Source: Arthrobacter celericrescens (lineage in GTDB: Bacteria > Actinomycetota > Actinomycetes > Actinomycetales > Micrococcaceae). From it: a stretch of DNA of 64,000 nucleotides. Under the pieces are notes generated by a model, which worked only from the letters and a program-made list of their open reading frames with translations, was not told the origin of the DNA and ran no database searches. Each line of letters begins with the position of its first letter. Position 1 is the first letter of the stretch. The DNA is taken from the NCBI RefSeq assembly GCF_003614925.1, contig NZ_QYLP01000098.1, forward strand, positions 20,928 to 84,927, written 5' to 3'. The position numbers and the translations under genes are program-made. Shown here piece after piece: positions 56,265 through 64,000 of the stretch.

Positions 56265-57044
56265 ATGATTGAGCTCTCCATCGCCGGCGGGATCGCCGAG
56301 ATCGTCCTGAACGCGCCCCAGAAGCTGAACTCCCTCAACGAAGAGGCGCTCGCCGAACTGGACAAAGCGTACGACGACGCCGCTGCCGCCGCCGGCCGCG
56401 GGGAAGTGCGAGCGCTGCTCCTGCGCGGAGAGGGCCGCGCCTTCTGTGCCGGCCGGGACATCGCCGGCGTGACCCCGGAGAGCGACGACGCCCAGGCCTA
56501 CCTCGGCGGCCTGGTGGAGCCGCTGCTGAAGAAGATGGCGGCCTTCCCGGCGCCGACCTTCGCCGCGGCGCACGGGGCTTGCCTCGGCGTCGGGCTCGGG
56601 CTGCTGCTGGCCACGGACGTTGTGTACGTGGCGGAGAACGCCAAGTTCGGCTCGCCCTTCGCCAAGCTGGGCGCCACCTTGGACTCCGGTGGCCACTGGT
56701 ACTTCACCGAGCGGCTGGGCATGCACCGCACGCTGGACCTGATCTACACGGCCGACCTCATGAGCGGCAGCGAGGCCGTGGCGCAGGGCCTGTTCAGCCG
56801 GGCGATGCCGGACGATTCGCTGCTCTCCGTGACCCGCGCCATCGTTGAACGCGTGGCGGTTGGTGCAACCGGGGCGTTCACCGCCAGCAAGGAACTCGTG
56901 GCGCACATCCGTGACCAGCGACTGGGACTCTGGGCGTCGATGGCCGAGGAGAACACCGAGCAAGCCCGGCTGTGCAAGAGCGAGGACTACGCCGAGGGTT
57001 TCCGCGCCTTCCAGGAGAAGCGGGCACCGGTCTTCAAAGGTTAG
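56265..57044 (+). CDS. paaG: 1,2-Epoxyphenylacetyl-CoA isomerase PaaG-type
   Basis: 259 residues, crotonase fold. GRAFCAGRDIAG is the oxyanion site and FAKLGATLDSGGHWYFTERL carries an Asp at the place of the catalytic Asp of PaaG. Lacking the hydratase Glu, it fits ring-epoxide isomerisation to oxepin-CoA, not hydration. Start ATG at 56265 after AAGGA. Last gene of the epoxidase operon, closed by a strong terminator. Confidence 0.88.
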   Translation: MIELSIAGGIAEIVLNAPQKLNSLNEEALAELDKAYDDAAAAAGRGEVRALLLRGEGRAFCAGRDIAGVTPESDDAQAYLGGLVEPLLKKMAAFPAPTFAAAHGACLGVGLGLLLATDVVYVAENAKFGSPFAKLGATLDSGGHWYFTERLGMHRTLDLIYTADLMSGSEAVAQGLFSRAMPDDSLLSVTRAIVERVAVGATGAFTASKELVAHIRDQRLGLWASMAEENTEQARLCKSEDYAEGFRAFQEKRAPVFKG

Positions 57045-57063
57045 GGCTCCAAGGGCCAGGGAT

Positions 57064-57108
57064 GGCAAGGCTCCGGGGTTCCCGTAGGGAATTGCCCGGA
57101 GCCTTGCC
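57064..57108. terminator. Terminator after paaA-G operon
   Basis: Perfect 14-bp stem GGCAAGGCTCCGGG / CCCGGAGCCTTGCC (57064-57077, 57095-57108) between the convergent paaG and the small secreted protein gene. Confidence 0.85.
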
Positions 57109-57141
57109 ACGCGTGGAGGGATTACCTCCCGCGGTATTGAC

Positions 57142-57699
57142 TCAGCAGCTGAGCGCCACTGGGCTTGTCAGGCCGTTCGGATCGGTCTTCGAGCAGCTGA
57201 AGATCACCGTTCCGACAGGCTGTTCGATCACCAGCGAGATCGATGTCACCGTCAACACGGGGTTCACGCCGGTCCAGTTGCTGTTTGCGCATCCGGCCTG
57301 GGCGGCAGTGACAGTGCCGGGGGCCGAGAGCACAGCTGGATTGGTGTTGAGGGTGAGGTTGCCGTTCTTGATGGCATCGCTGTCGATCAGCGTCGGTGCC
57401 ACGGCCGGGCCGATCAGGACCTTGTTCTGTCCCGGTGCGACGTTTCCGCCCTGGTTCTTGCACTGATAGACGGCGAACCCGGAAACGCTGACGGTCGCGA
57501 GAAGGTCATCGTTCCCGAGTCCGGCGAGGACCGCCCTGCAGGTGGTGGTTGCTGTGGATCCGCTGATGCTCACGGTACAGACGGGGTCGCCGCCCTTTTT
57601 GAAGTGCGGGCTGCTCGCCTGGGCCGCCGACACCCCGGCTGTGAACACGAGCAAGAACGCTGCGCACAGCATCAGGAATTGCTTGAGGATCTTGTTCAT
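57142..57699 (-). CDS. Small secreted protein, function unknown
   Basis: 185 residues. Signal peptide KILKQFLMLCAAFLLVFTAG with cleavage near AQASS (about residue 29). The mature part is Thr/Ser/Val/Asn-rich beta protein with six Cys (CTVSISG, TTCRAV, QCKNQ, GCANS, FSCSK, LSC), likely three disulfides. No family recognised. Start ATG at 57699. Lower GC and uneven codon use compared with neighbours hint at acquired DNA. Confidence 0.75.
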   Translation of the reverse strand: MNKILKQFLMLCAAFLLVFTAGVSAAQASSPHFKKGGDPVCTVSISGSTATTTCRAVLAGLGNDDLLATVSVSGFAVYQCKNQGGNVAPGQNKVLIGPAVAPTLIDSDAIKNGNLTLNTNPAVLSAPGTVTAAQAGCANSNWTGVNPVLTVTSISLVIEQPVGTVIFSCSKTDPNGLTSPVALSC

Positions 57700-58119
57700 G
57701 ATTTGACCTTTGGAGCCATTGTTCCGCCACGCTAACGTGGCACTCCATCTCGGACAGCGACTGCGGCGCCGTTGTCCGACCTCAGTCCGCTGCCCCCCAG
57801 AAACATGGGCAAATCGGGGCCGGAATCCTAGGACTCCGTGCCCTCCACGGGCCGGCATCGTCGGCTCCGACGCGATAGGAGCGTCCGGTGCCGGTTCAAG
57901 GCTACGCCGCCGTTAGGGGTCCCGGAAGACGACGCAGCCTGCGAAAAATTGTCTTCGCGCCGCTGTTCCCGACCCATGTCTCAGCAGCGGAAGTAGTGGT
58001 TTCGTGCAGGTTGTTGGTGGGGGCGATGTGGGTGGGGGATGGACCAGAGCACCCCGGTTTGGACCTCGGTTGGACATCGTTGCCAAACAGAAGGACGTCT
58101 TGCTGACGGCAGTTCAATC
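57700..58119. other. 420-base intergenic region
   Basis: Lies between the secreted-protein gene start and the stop of the DUF222-HNH gene. It should hold the secreted-protein promoter. Only a weak inverted repeat, GAAGAC / GTCTTC near 57933-57957, is seen; short frames in it have no homologous sequence or ribosome site. Confidence 0.5.
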
Positions 58120-59604
58120 CTAAAATGGCGGTGGCTTGTTGCCGGTACCGACGGTGGTTGTCGCGGGTATAGGCGGGTGGTCCGTGTTGCGTCGGCCGGT
58201 GGGGCTTATCCATTCCAGAACCCCAGCTCCGGTTTGCCGGACCTTCCACCGTGAATGGTGCTTGAGCATGTGGTGGCGCCGGCAGAGCCCGGCGAGGTTG
58301 CCGGCTTCCGTTGCCCCGCCAAAGGCCGCGTCGTGCGTGTGGTCCAGATCCAGGTCGCTGGCCTTGATCCCGCACCCGGGGAAACGGCATCTGGTGTCGC
58401 GGGCCGCAAGCAAGCGTTTGAGGTCCTCGCCGGGCCGGTATCTGTCCACGGCGAGGACGGCGCCAGTGATGGGGTCGGTGAGGACCCTGTTCCACGCGGT
58501 GGCTTGCCCGGCGAGGATTCTGGCGGTGGCGGGGTCGATGGGGTGGAATCCTTCGAGCTCGGCGGCGACCTGTGAGGCCACGGTGTCCGGGGCTCCGGCT
58601 CTGGCGGTCTTGCCCGATGCGTCGTTGCCTGATGCGTCGGTCCGGAAAGCCCCGCCAGCTGAGCCATTGGACGTCGCGGCGCCTTCCTGGCCGATCAGGG
58701 TGAGCACGGGGACGGTGACGTCCACGCGTGCGGTGATAGCTGCGAGGAGCCCGTCCGGAGTGTCGTGCGCGGTGGGGGCGCCGCGCAGCAGAAGCTCCGA
58801 CAGCAGGTCGGCGCGCAGCTGGTCGGTGTTCCGGTTCTCCTCATGGCTCCGGCCCGGCGCCGCCGAGCCGACTGGTCGCCCGGTTTCGGCGCATGCCTCA
58901 TCGTGTGCCCGGGCCATCTGGGTGAGCCGGTCATGAATGCCGTACGCAACAGCTGCGGGCAGGATGGCGGCGAGTTCGGCCATGCCGTCGGGTAGTGGCA
59001 TCACCCGTACACAACGATCCGAAACGGCCCGTTCATGCCGGGTGGCCAGGGGCTCGGGTTGGGCTTTCTCTGCTTCCCGGACGGCAAGGCGGCGCACGCG
59101 GCCGGGCGCCTGCTTCTCGGCGCAGGGCACTACCACGGACTCGTACCGCGCCAAGTCGGTAGGATCATCCAGCGGTGCCCCGGCATCCTGGATCACCCGG
59201 GCGTGGGCCAGGCTAATCCGGCCCTGAGCCAACGCGTGGAACGTGGCGGGGAAGCGGTCCAACAGCTCCACGGCTTGGCCCATCTGCCGCTGGATGGTGC
59301 GGTCGTTCGCCCGGGTCGCCGTCGCGATCTCGGCCGCCACGGCGCGTTGGGCCAGCTCCGCCGCGTCCCACCGCGCACCCTTGAACCCGGCCGGCGCGGC
59401 GCCGTCGTCGTCCTTGTCCTCCGCAGCCATCACCTCCGCCACGCGGGACGCAAGGGCGAGCGTGTATTCCCGCAATGCCTGGAGGCTGGCGATCGCCGAC
59501 TCGAGGGATCCAAGAGTGGAGACCATTCCGTCCAGCACAGCCAGGGGGGCGAACGCCGCGTCAGATTGCGGCGTCCCCTCGCTCAAGCTGCTGGTCTTCT
59601 CCAT
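58120..59604 (-). CDS. DUF222 / HNH endonuclease domain protein
   Basis: 494 residues. An N-terminal helical DUF222 region (about 15-290) and a C-terminal HNH module: CRFPGCGIKASDLDLDHTHD, GGATEAGNLAGLCRRHHMLK, with paired Cys and the catalytic His. This is the 13E12-repeat-like family, found in many copies in actinobacteria. It may be a nuclease of a selfish or repair system; no partner genes are present. An about 35-residue Gly/Ser/Asp linker (near 335-365) is variable. Confidence 0.87.
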   Translation of the reverse strand: MEKTSSLSEGTPQSDAAFAPLAVLDGMVSTLGSLESAIASLQALREYTLALASRVAEVMAAEDKDDDGAAPAGFKGARWDAAELAQRAVAAEIATATRANDRTIQRQMGQAVELLDRFPATFHALAQGRISLAHARVIQDAGAPLDDPTDLARYESVVVPCAEKQAPGRVRRLAVREAEKAQPEPLATRHERAVSDRCVRVMPLPDGMAELAAILPAAVAYGIHDRLTQMARAHDEACAETGRPVGSAAPGRSHEENRNTDQLRADLLSELLLRGAPTAHDTPDGLLAAITARVDVTVPVLTLIGQEGAATSNGSAGGAFRTDASGNDASGKTARAGAPDTVASQVAAELEGFHPIDPATARILAGQATAWNRVLTDPITGAVLAVDRYRPGEDLKRLLAARDTRCRFPGCGIKASDLDLDHTHDAAFGGATEAGNLAGLCRRHHMLKHHSRWKVRQTGAGVLEWISPTGRRNTDHPPIPATTTVGTGNKPPPF

Positions 59605-59711
59605 GAATCCATCACATCACCGAGCTACGACATTATTAGGCCGCGCGGCCCGGCCTGCGTTGTTGGGGGTGACGTTGAGCCCGCCGCCTCCCGGCACAGC
59701 CACCCTCGGCG

Positions 59712-59717
59712 TAGCCT
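59712..59717 (+). promoter_or_regulatory. -10 element of leaderless hydrolase gene
   Basis: TAGCCT ends six bases before the ATG at 59724, as at 46252-46257. Confidence 0.45.
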
Positions 59718-59723
59718 GATGCC

Positions 59724-60593
59724 ATGCCTTCCGAGCTGCGCAGCGTAAATCTTCGCACCGGCATCACGGTTCCGTGCCTGATCCAAAGACCAGCCGACGT
59801 CCGCGCGCCGACCGGGAGCGGCGCATCGGATGTGAACCACGCCCCGCCGCTCCTCCTGCTGCACGCCTGGGGCGAGTCCCGCAAGAGCTTCGGCCGGCTG
59901 CTGCCGCTCCTGCCGCCGTCGTTCACTGTCCTCGCGCCGGACCTGCGCGGCCAGGGCGGCGCAGACAAACCCGAGGACGGGTACTCGCTCGCGCAGATGG
60001 CGGACGACGTCGCCGCCCTCCTTGAGGCCCTCGGCGTCGCCTCCGCCTGTGTGCTGGGCTCCTCCAGCGGCGGCTACGTGGCACAGCAGCTGGCCGTCGA
60101 CCGCCCGGAGCTGGTGGACTCCCTGATCCTCGTGGGCGCACCCCTCAGCCTGCACAGCCGGCCGGCCTTCGCCGCCGAGGTCGAGAAGCTGGATGATCCC
60201 GTGGACGAACAATGGGTGCGGGATTCGCTGTCCTGGTTCCAGCTGCTGCACACCGTGCCCGCGTGGTACATCGAGGACCGGGTGCAGGACGGCGTGGCGA
60301 TGCCGGCACGGGCGTGGAAGGGGATCCTGGACGGCCTGTGCGACGCGGTGCCGCCCACGGAACAGGGGTCCATCTCGGTGCCCACGCTGATCCTGTGGGG
60401 TGCCCACGACGCCCTGCTCCCGCGCAGCCACCAGGAGACGCTCGCAGCCCGGATCCCGGGTGCGCAGCTGGTCATTTACGGCGCCACGGGACACATTGTG
60501 CTGTGGGAATGCCCGGAACGCATTGCGGAAGACGTGGCTGTATTCCTCGGGAAGGGGCCAGGGACCGGATCAGTCCCCAAGAACCAGGCGTGA
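59724..60593 (+). CDS. Alpha/beta hydrolase
   Basis: 289 residues. LLLLHAWGESRKSFGRLLP (oxyanion HAWG), nucleophile elbow LGSSSGGYVA with Ser114, acid Asp in LWGAHDALLP and His in GATGHIVLWE. Substrate unknown; similar to haloperoxidase/esterase types. The last 24 bases overlap the 3' end of the rmlC-rmlD gene on the other strand, an unusual tail-to-tail overlap with no terminator. Confidence 0.88.
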   Translation: MPSELRSVNLRTGITVPCLIQRPADVRAPTGSGASDVNHAPPLLLLHAWGESRKSFGRLLPLLPPSFTVLAPDLRGQGGADKPEDGYSLAQMADDVAALLEALGVASACVLGSSSGGYVAQQLAVDRPELVDSLILVGAPLSLHSRPAFAAEVEKLDDPVDEQWVRDSLSWFQLLHTVPAWYIEDRVQDGVAMPARAWKGILDGLCDAVPPTEQGSISVPTLILWGAHDALLPRSHQETLAARIPGAQLVIYGATGHIVLWECPERIAEDVAVFLGKGPGTGSVPKNQA

Positions 60594-61973
60594 CACGTAC
60601 TCCTTGAGCCGCCCGGCCGCCGGCGGCGGGAAGAAGCCGGACGCCTCGATCCCCGCGAGGTCCAGGGTGCTGTCCAAGGGACGGGGCGCCGCCTGCTTGC
60701 CCTGAAAGTATTCGGCACTGGAGACACCGGCGACATCGCTGCGGGGCCGCCCGCAAAGTTCGAAGACGTCCGCCGCGATGTCCGCCCAGCTTTGCGCGGG
60801 GCCGCTGTTGGAGAGGTTGTAGCTGCCATAAGGCGCCTTGGAGTCCAGCAGGTGCCTGATCCCGGCGGCAAGGTCCTCGGCGAAGGTGAGCCTGCCGGTC
60901 TGGTCATTGACCACGGACGGCTTCACGCCCCGCTCCGCAAGGGAGGCCATGGTGCGGACGAAGTTCTTCCCGTCGCCCACCACCCAGCTGCTGCGCACCA
61001 GGTAGTGCCGGGGCACGACGCTGACAGCGGCCTCGCCCGCGGCCTTCGACTGCCCGTACACCCCGAGCGGCGCCCACGGACCCGCATCGGCGTGCGGCCC
61101 CGCCAGCCCGTCGAAGACGTAGTCGCTGGAAACGTGCACCAGGGTGAGCCGGTGCTCGACGGCGGTACGCGCCAGCCGCACCACGGCTGCGGCGTTGATC
61201 GCCCAGGCCGAGCGGCGCCCCTCGGGCGTCTCGGCGTCGTCGACGGCGGTGAACGCGGCGGCGTTGATGACCGCCTCATAGTCGCGCCAGTCCCGCGACG
61301 CGAAGGCTTCCGGGGAAGCGAGGTTGAATCTGTCCCGCCCGGCGAACTCGACGGCGGGATCGCCGTCGTACACGTCCCGCAGCGCCCGGCCCAGCTGCCC
61401 GTCGGCGCCGAGCACCAGCGTCCGCCGCGGCGGCACCGGCACCACCCCGGCCAGCCGCGGGTGCCCGCGGTCCTTGTCCGAAACCTCGGCCCGCTCCAGC
61501 CGAAGCGGCCAAGGGACGGCCACGGTCTCATCGGCCGGATTCAGGAGCGTGTACTTCGCCTCCGGCGACCAGTGCTCGTTGACCAGGTAGGAGTACACGG
61601 TGTTGTCTTCCAGGGTCTGGAAGGCGTTGCCCACCCCGCGCGGCACGAATACGGCCGTGCCTGGATCCAGCTCCGCGGTGAACAGGCGCCCGAAACCCTG
61701 CCCCTCGCGCAGGTCCACCCAGGCACCGAAGGCCCGGCCCGCCACGACGGAGACGAGCTTGTCCCACGGCTCGGCATGGATGCCGCGCGTGGTGCCTGCC
61801 GCGGCGTTGAATGAGACGTTGTTCTGGACCGGCCCGAAGTCCGGCAGGCCCAGCTCGGTCATGGCCCGGCGCTGCCAGTTTTCCTTGAACCAGCCCCGGT
61901 TGTCGCCGTGCACCGGCAGCTCCACCAGCAGCAGGCCCGGGATCGTCGTCTCCCGGACCGCAAGCCCGCTCAC
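60570..61973 (-). CDS. Fused dTDP-4-dehydrorhamnose 3,5-epimerase / dTDP-4-dehydrorhamnose reductase (RmlC-RmlD)
   Basis: 467 residues with two enzymes. Residues 1 to about 165 are a cupin-like RmlC domain: RGIHAEPWDKLVSVVAGR has the base His66, and NPADETVAVPWP the partner Asp. The usual Tyr-Lys pair (Y-K-x-T) is replaced by YSYLVNEHW. Residues about 185-467 are RmlD: VLGADGQLGRAL, VSSDYVFDG, YGQSKAAGE. Together they turn dTDP-4-keto-6-deoxyglucose into dTDP-L-rhamnose. GTG at 61973 overlaps the rmlB stop (GTGA). Such fusions occur in Micrococcaceae. Confidence 0.88.
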   Translation of the reverse strand: MSGLAVRETTIPGLLLVELPVHGDNRGWFKENWQRRAMTELGLPDFGPVQNNVSFNAAAGTTRGIHAEPWDKLVSVVAGRAFGAWVDLREGQGFGRLFTAELDPGTAVFVPRGVGNAFQTLEDNTVYSYLVNEHWSPEAKYTLLNPADETVAVPWPLRLERAEVSDKDRGHPRLAGVVPVPPRRTLVLGADGQLGRALRDVYDGDPAVEFAGRDRFNLASPEAFASRDWRDYEAVINAAAFTAVDDAETPEGRRSAWAINAAAVVRLARTAVEHRLTLVHVSSDYVFDGLAGPHADAGPWAPLGVYGQSKAAGEAAVSVVPRHYLVRSSWVVGDGKNFVRTMASLAERGVKPSVVNDQTGRLTFAEDLAAGIRHLLDSKAPYGSYNLSNSGPAQSWADIAADVFELCGRPRSDVAGVSSAEYFQGKQAAPRPLDSTLDLAGIEASGFFPPPAAGRLKEYVSRLVLGD

Positions 61974-63001
61974 GCGGTTCCTTCCGCGGCCTGCGACTGC
62001 AGGCGCCGTGCCTGTTCGAGATAGCGGGCCTCCGCCGCCTCCTTCTGCGGCCGCCACCAGTCCTGGTTGTCGCGGTACCAGGCGATCGTGGCGTCCAGTC
62101 CCGCGGCGAAGTCGGAGTACGACGGCGTCCAGCCCAGTTCCGCGCGCAGCTTCGACGAATCGATGGCGTAGCGGAGGTCGTGGCCGGGGCGGTCGGGAAC
62201 GTGGTCGTAGGCTCCCGGGTCCTCGCCCATGCGCTCGAGCACCAGTTCCACCACATCCTTGTTGGACCGTTCGCCGTCCGAGCCCACCAGGTAGGTTTCG
62301 CCGATCCTGCCCTTCTCCAGGATGGCCAGGACCGCGGAGGAGTGGTCGTCCACGTGGATCCAGTCCCGCACGTTCCGCCCCGCGCCGTAGAGCTTGGGCC
62401 GCACGCCGTCCAGGACGTTGGTGATCTGGCGCGGGATGAACTTCTCCACGTGCTGGTACGGGCCGTAGTTGTTGGAGCAGTTGCTGATGGTGGCGCGTAG
62501 CCCGAAGGAGCGCACCCAGGCCCGGACCAGGAGGTCGGAGGCGGCCTTTGTGGAGGAGTACGGGCTGGACGGGTTGTACGGGGTGGCCTCGGTGAACCGT
62601 TCCGGATCGCCCAGCGGGAGGTCGCCATAGACCTCGTCGGTGGAGATGTGGTGGAAACGGGTGCCGTGCCGCCGGGCGGCCTCGATCAGGGTGTACGTGC
62701 CCGTCACGTTGGTGTCCAGGAAGGGCCGCGGCTCGTGGAGGGAGTTGTCGTTGTGGGACTCGGCGGCGAAGTGGACCACGGCGTCAACCGCAGCCACCAG
62801 CCCGTCCACCAGTCCGGCGTCGGCGATGTCCCCGTGCACGAAACGGAAGCGCGCCGGCGGCAGCCCCGCGAGCGATTCCAGGTGCCCGGCATACGTCAGG
62901 GCGTCCAGGACCGTGATCTCGTAAGCCGTGTGCGCCAAGGCGTAACGGACGAAGTTGGACCCGATGAATCCGGCCCCGCCCGTGACGAGGATCTTCTCCA
63001 T
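61970..63001 (-). CDS. rmlB: dTDP-glucose 4,6-dehydratase
   Basis: 343 residues, extended SDR. NAD motif ILVTGGAGFIGSNFVR (4-19), STDEVYGDLP with catalytic Thr/Asp/Glu, and YSSTKAASD with Tyr-x3-Lys; NCSNNYGPYQHVEKFIPR is family-specific. Second step of dTDP-rhamnose synthesis. ATG at 63001 opens the Rossmann fold; divergent from rmlA. On the minus strand TAGAGT ends eight bases from the ATG. Confidence 0.94.
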   Translation of the reverse strand: MEKILVTGGAGFIGSNFVRYALAHTAYEITVLDALTYAGHLESLAGLPPARFRFVHGDIADAGLVDGLVAAVDAVVHFAAESHNDNSLHEPRPFLDTNVTGTYTLIEAARRHGTRFHHISTDEVYGDLPLGDPERFTEATPYNPSSPYSSTKAASDLLVRAWVRSFGLRATISNCSNNYGPYQHVEKFIPRQITNVLDGVRPKLYGAGRNVRDWIHVDDHSSAVLAILEKGRIGETYLVGSDGERSNKDVVELVLERMGEDPGAYDHVPDRPGHDLRYAIDSSKLRAELGWTPSYSDFAAGLDATIAWYRDNQDWWRPQKEAAEARYLEQARRLQSQAAEGTA

Positions 63002-63045
63002 GGATCCATACTCTAGCCTTGCGGAAGCCATGCCGGGAGGACATG

Positions 63046-63918
63046 ATGTGGCGTATGCGCGGGATCATCCTCGCCGGGGGGACGGGTTCGCGGCTTCACC
63101 CGATCACCCTCGGGATCAGCAAGCAGTTGGTGCCGGTGTACGACAAGCCGATGATCTACTATCCGCTGTCCACCTTGATGCTTGCCGGGATCCGCGACAT
63201 CCTGGTGATCACCACGCCCCGGGACGCCGGGCAGTTCCAGCAGTTGCTGGGCGACGGTTCCCAGTTCGGCATCAGCCTCAGCTACGTCGAGCAGCCCTCG
63301 CCCGACGGCCTGGCCCAGGCGTTCATCCTGGGGGAGCAGCACATCGGCAGCGATTCCGTGGCCCTGGTGCTCGGCGACAACATCTTCTACGGCCCCGGCA
63401 TGGGCCAGCAGCTTGAGCGGTTTACGGACGTCGACGGCGGCGCGGTGTTCGCGTACTGGGTGCAGAACGCGGGGGCGTACGGCGTGATCGAGTTCGACGA
63501 CGCCGGGCAGGCCATCTCGCTCGAGGAAAAGCCGGCCAACCCGAAGAGCAATTACGCGGTTCCCGGGCTCTACTTCTACGACAACGACGTCGTCGACATC
63601 GCCAGGGGGCTGCGCCCGTCCGACCGCGGCGAACTGGAAATCACGGACATCAACCTGACGTACCTGAAGAACGGAAAGCTGCACGTCGAGGTGCTGCCCC
63701 GCGGCACCGCCTGGCTGGATACGGGGACTTTCGCCGACCTGAACGATGCCTCAAGCTTCGTGCGTACGGTGGAGAACCGGCAGGGCTTCAAGATCGGCGC
63801 GCCCGAGGAAATCGCGTGGCGCCAGGGTTACATCTCCGCAGAGGACCTCCGCCACCGCGCCGAAACGCTGCTGAAGAGCGGTTACGGTAAGTACCTGCTG
63901 GGCTTGCTGGAGTCCTAG
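63046..63918 (+). CDS. rmlA: Glucose-1-phosphate thymidylyltransferase
   Basis: 290 residues. IILAGGTGSRLHPITLGISK with the nucleotide site, VYDKPMIYYPLSTLMLAG, LVLGDNIFYG with Mg Asp, EEKPANPKSNYAVPGLYFYD. Makes dTDP-glucose from glucose 1-phosphate and dTTP. ATG at 63046 lies five bases after GGAGG; ATG at 63055 gives MRGIILAGG. Divergent from rmlB; rhamnose goes to cell-wall polymers. Confidence 0.94.
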   Translation: MWRMRGIILAGGTGSRLHPITLGISKQLVPVYDKPMIYYPLSTLMLAGIRDILVITTPRDAGQFQQLLGDGSQFGISLSYVEQPSPDGLAQAFILGEQHIGSDSVALVLGDNIFYGPGMGQQLERFTDVDGGAVFAYWVQNAGAYGVIEFDDAGQAISLEEKPANPKSNYAVPGLYFYDNDVVDIARGLRPSDRGELEITDINLTYLKNGKLHVEVLPRGTAWLDTGTFADLNDASSFVRTVENRQGFKIGAPEEIAWRQGYISAEDLRHRAETLLKSGYGKYLLGLLES

Positions 63919-64000
63919 GAGAGTGCTGAACTAATCGGCGGTTGGGGGCGCGTCGGCTGGACTGGTGAGTCTGGTGGTTAAGACTGGTCTTATGCAGGGA

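Noticed and set aside
58120..59604. DUF222-HNH protein considered as part of a defence or homing system
   Set aside because: No partner nuclease, methylase or intron is present; the family is common in actinobacterial chromosomes.
63919..64000. Possible start of another gene (ATG near 63994) at the right edge
   Set aside because: Only a few codons are visible, so nothing can be supported.

Overview
The window is GC-rich actinobacterial chromosome, most likely from Micrococcaceae (Arthrobacter / Pseudarthrobacter type). This rests on the GC-biased codon use, GTG/TTG starts, system II cytochrome c maturation beside menaquinone genes, a bS22 micro-gene and an actinobacterial gene order. Genus is inferred, not proved. 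Genes sit on both strands in short operons, many joined by ATGA/GTGA overlaps.

Layout. (1) 1-4.7 kb: a carbohydrate catabolic island with a TIM-barrel sugar-phosphate isomerase (cut by the window edge), an MHS-type transporter, a split transketolase and a GntR regulator; a repeated operator lies at both ends. (2) 4.7-7.9 kb: an FMN-dependent lactate dehydrogenase facing its FadR-type regulator across two palindromic operators, then a LacI-type regulator. (3) 8.0-9.4 kb: DAHP synthase preceded by a short open frame rich in aromatic codons and by RNA hairpins, which looks like a ribosome-mediated attenuator. (4) 9.5-23.5 kb: a conserved actinobacterial block with an excisionase-type HTH protein, bS22, a HAD phosphatase, a glutaredoxin-like protein, Rex, two Pro/Gly/Tyr-rich membrane proteins, YceI, a histidine phosphatase, a ResA-like thioredoxin, CcdA, ResB, CcsB, and menA-menE-menB. 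Its theme is redox state, cytochrome c and menaquinone. (5) 23.5-29.9 kb: a VOC protein, a CPBP protease, a manganese/zinc ABC importer, and an LGFP-repeat L,D-transpeptidase with a small lipoprotein. (6) 30.0-31.4 kb: an insertion sequence with doubled terminal repeats. (7) 31.5-57.1 kb: an amino acid permease, then the phenylacetate (paa) catabolic genes in four blocks (paaJ-F-H; paaZ; paaR-K-I; paaA-B-C-D-E-G) separated by unrelated genes for phosphatases, an SGNH hydrolase, VOC, GNAT, S9 peptidase, LCP and PhoD. (8) 57-64 kb: a small secreted protein, a DUF222-HNH protein, an alpha/beta hydrolase, and dTDP-rhamnose genes rmlA, rmlB and a fused rmlC-rmlD.

How it fits together. The scattered paa blocks carry similar 19-22 bp palindromes in front of paaJ, paaZ, paaI and paaA, which would let one TetR repressor (PaaR) control them as a regulon. 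Phenylacetate is activated by PaaK, epoxidised by PaaABCDE, isomerised by PaaG, opened and oxidised by PaaZ, and beta-oxidised by PaaF, PaaH and PaaJ to acetyl-CoA and succinyl-CoA. Several genes have a TANNNT -10 element ending only 6-7 bases before the start codon, suggesting frequent leaderless transcripts. Two near-identical 66-68 bp intergenic palindromes and a third of different sequence but similar design form a repeat class at gene ends.
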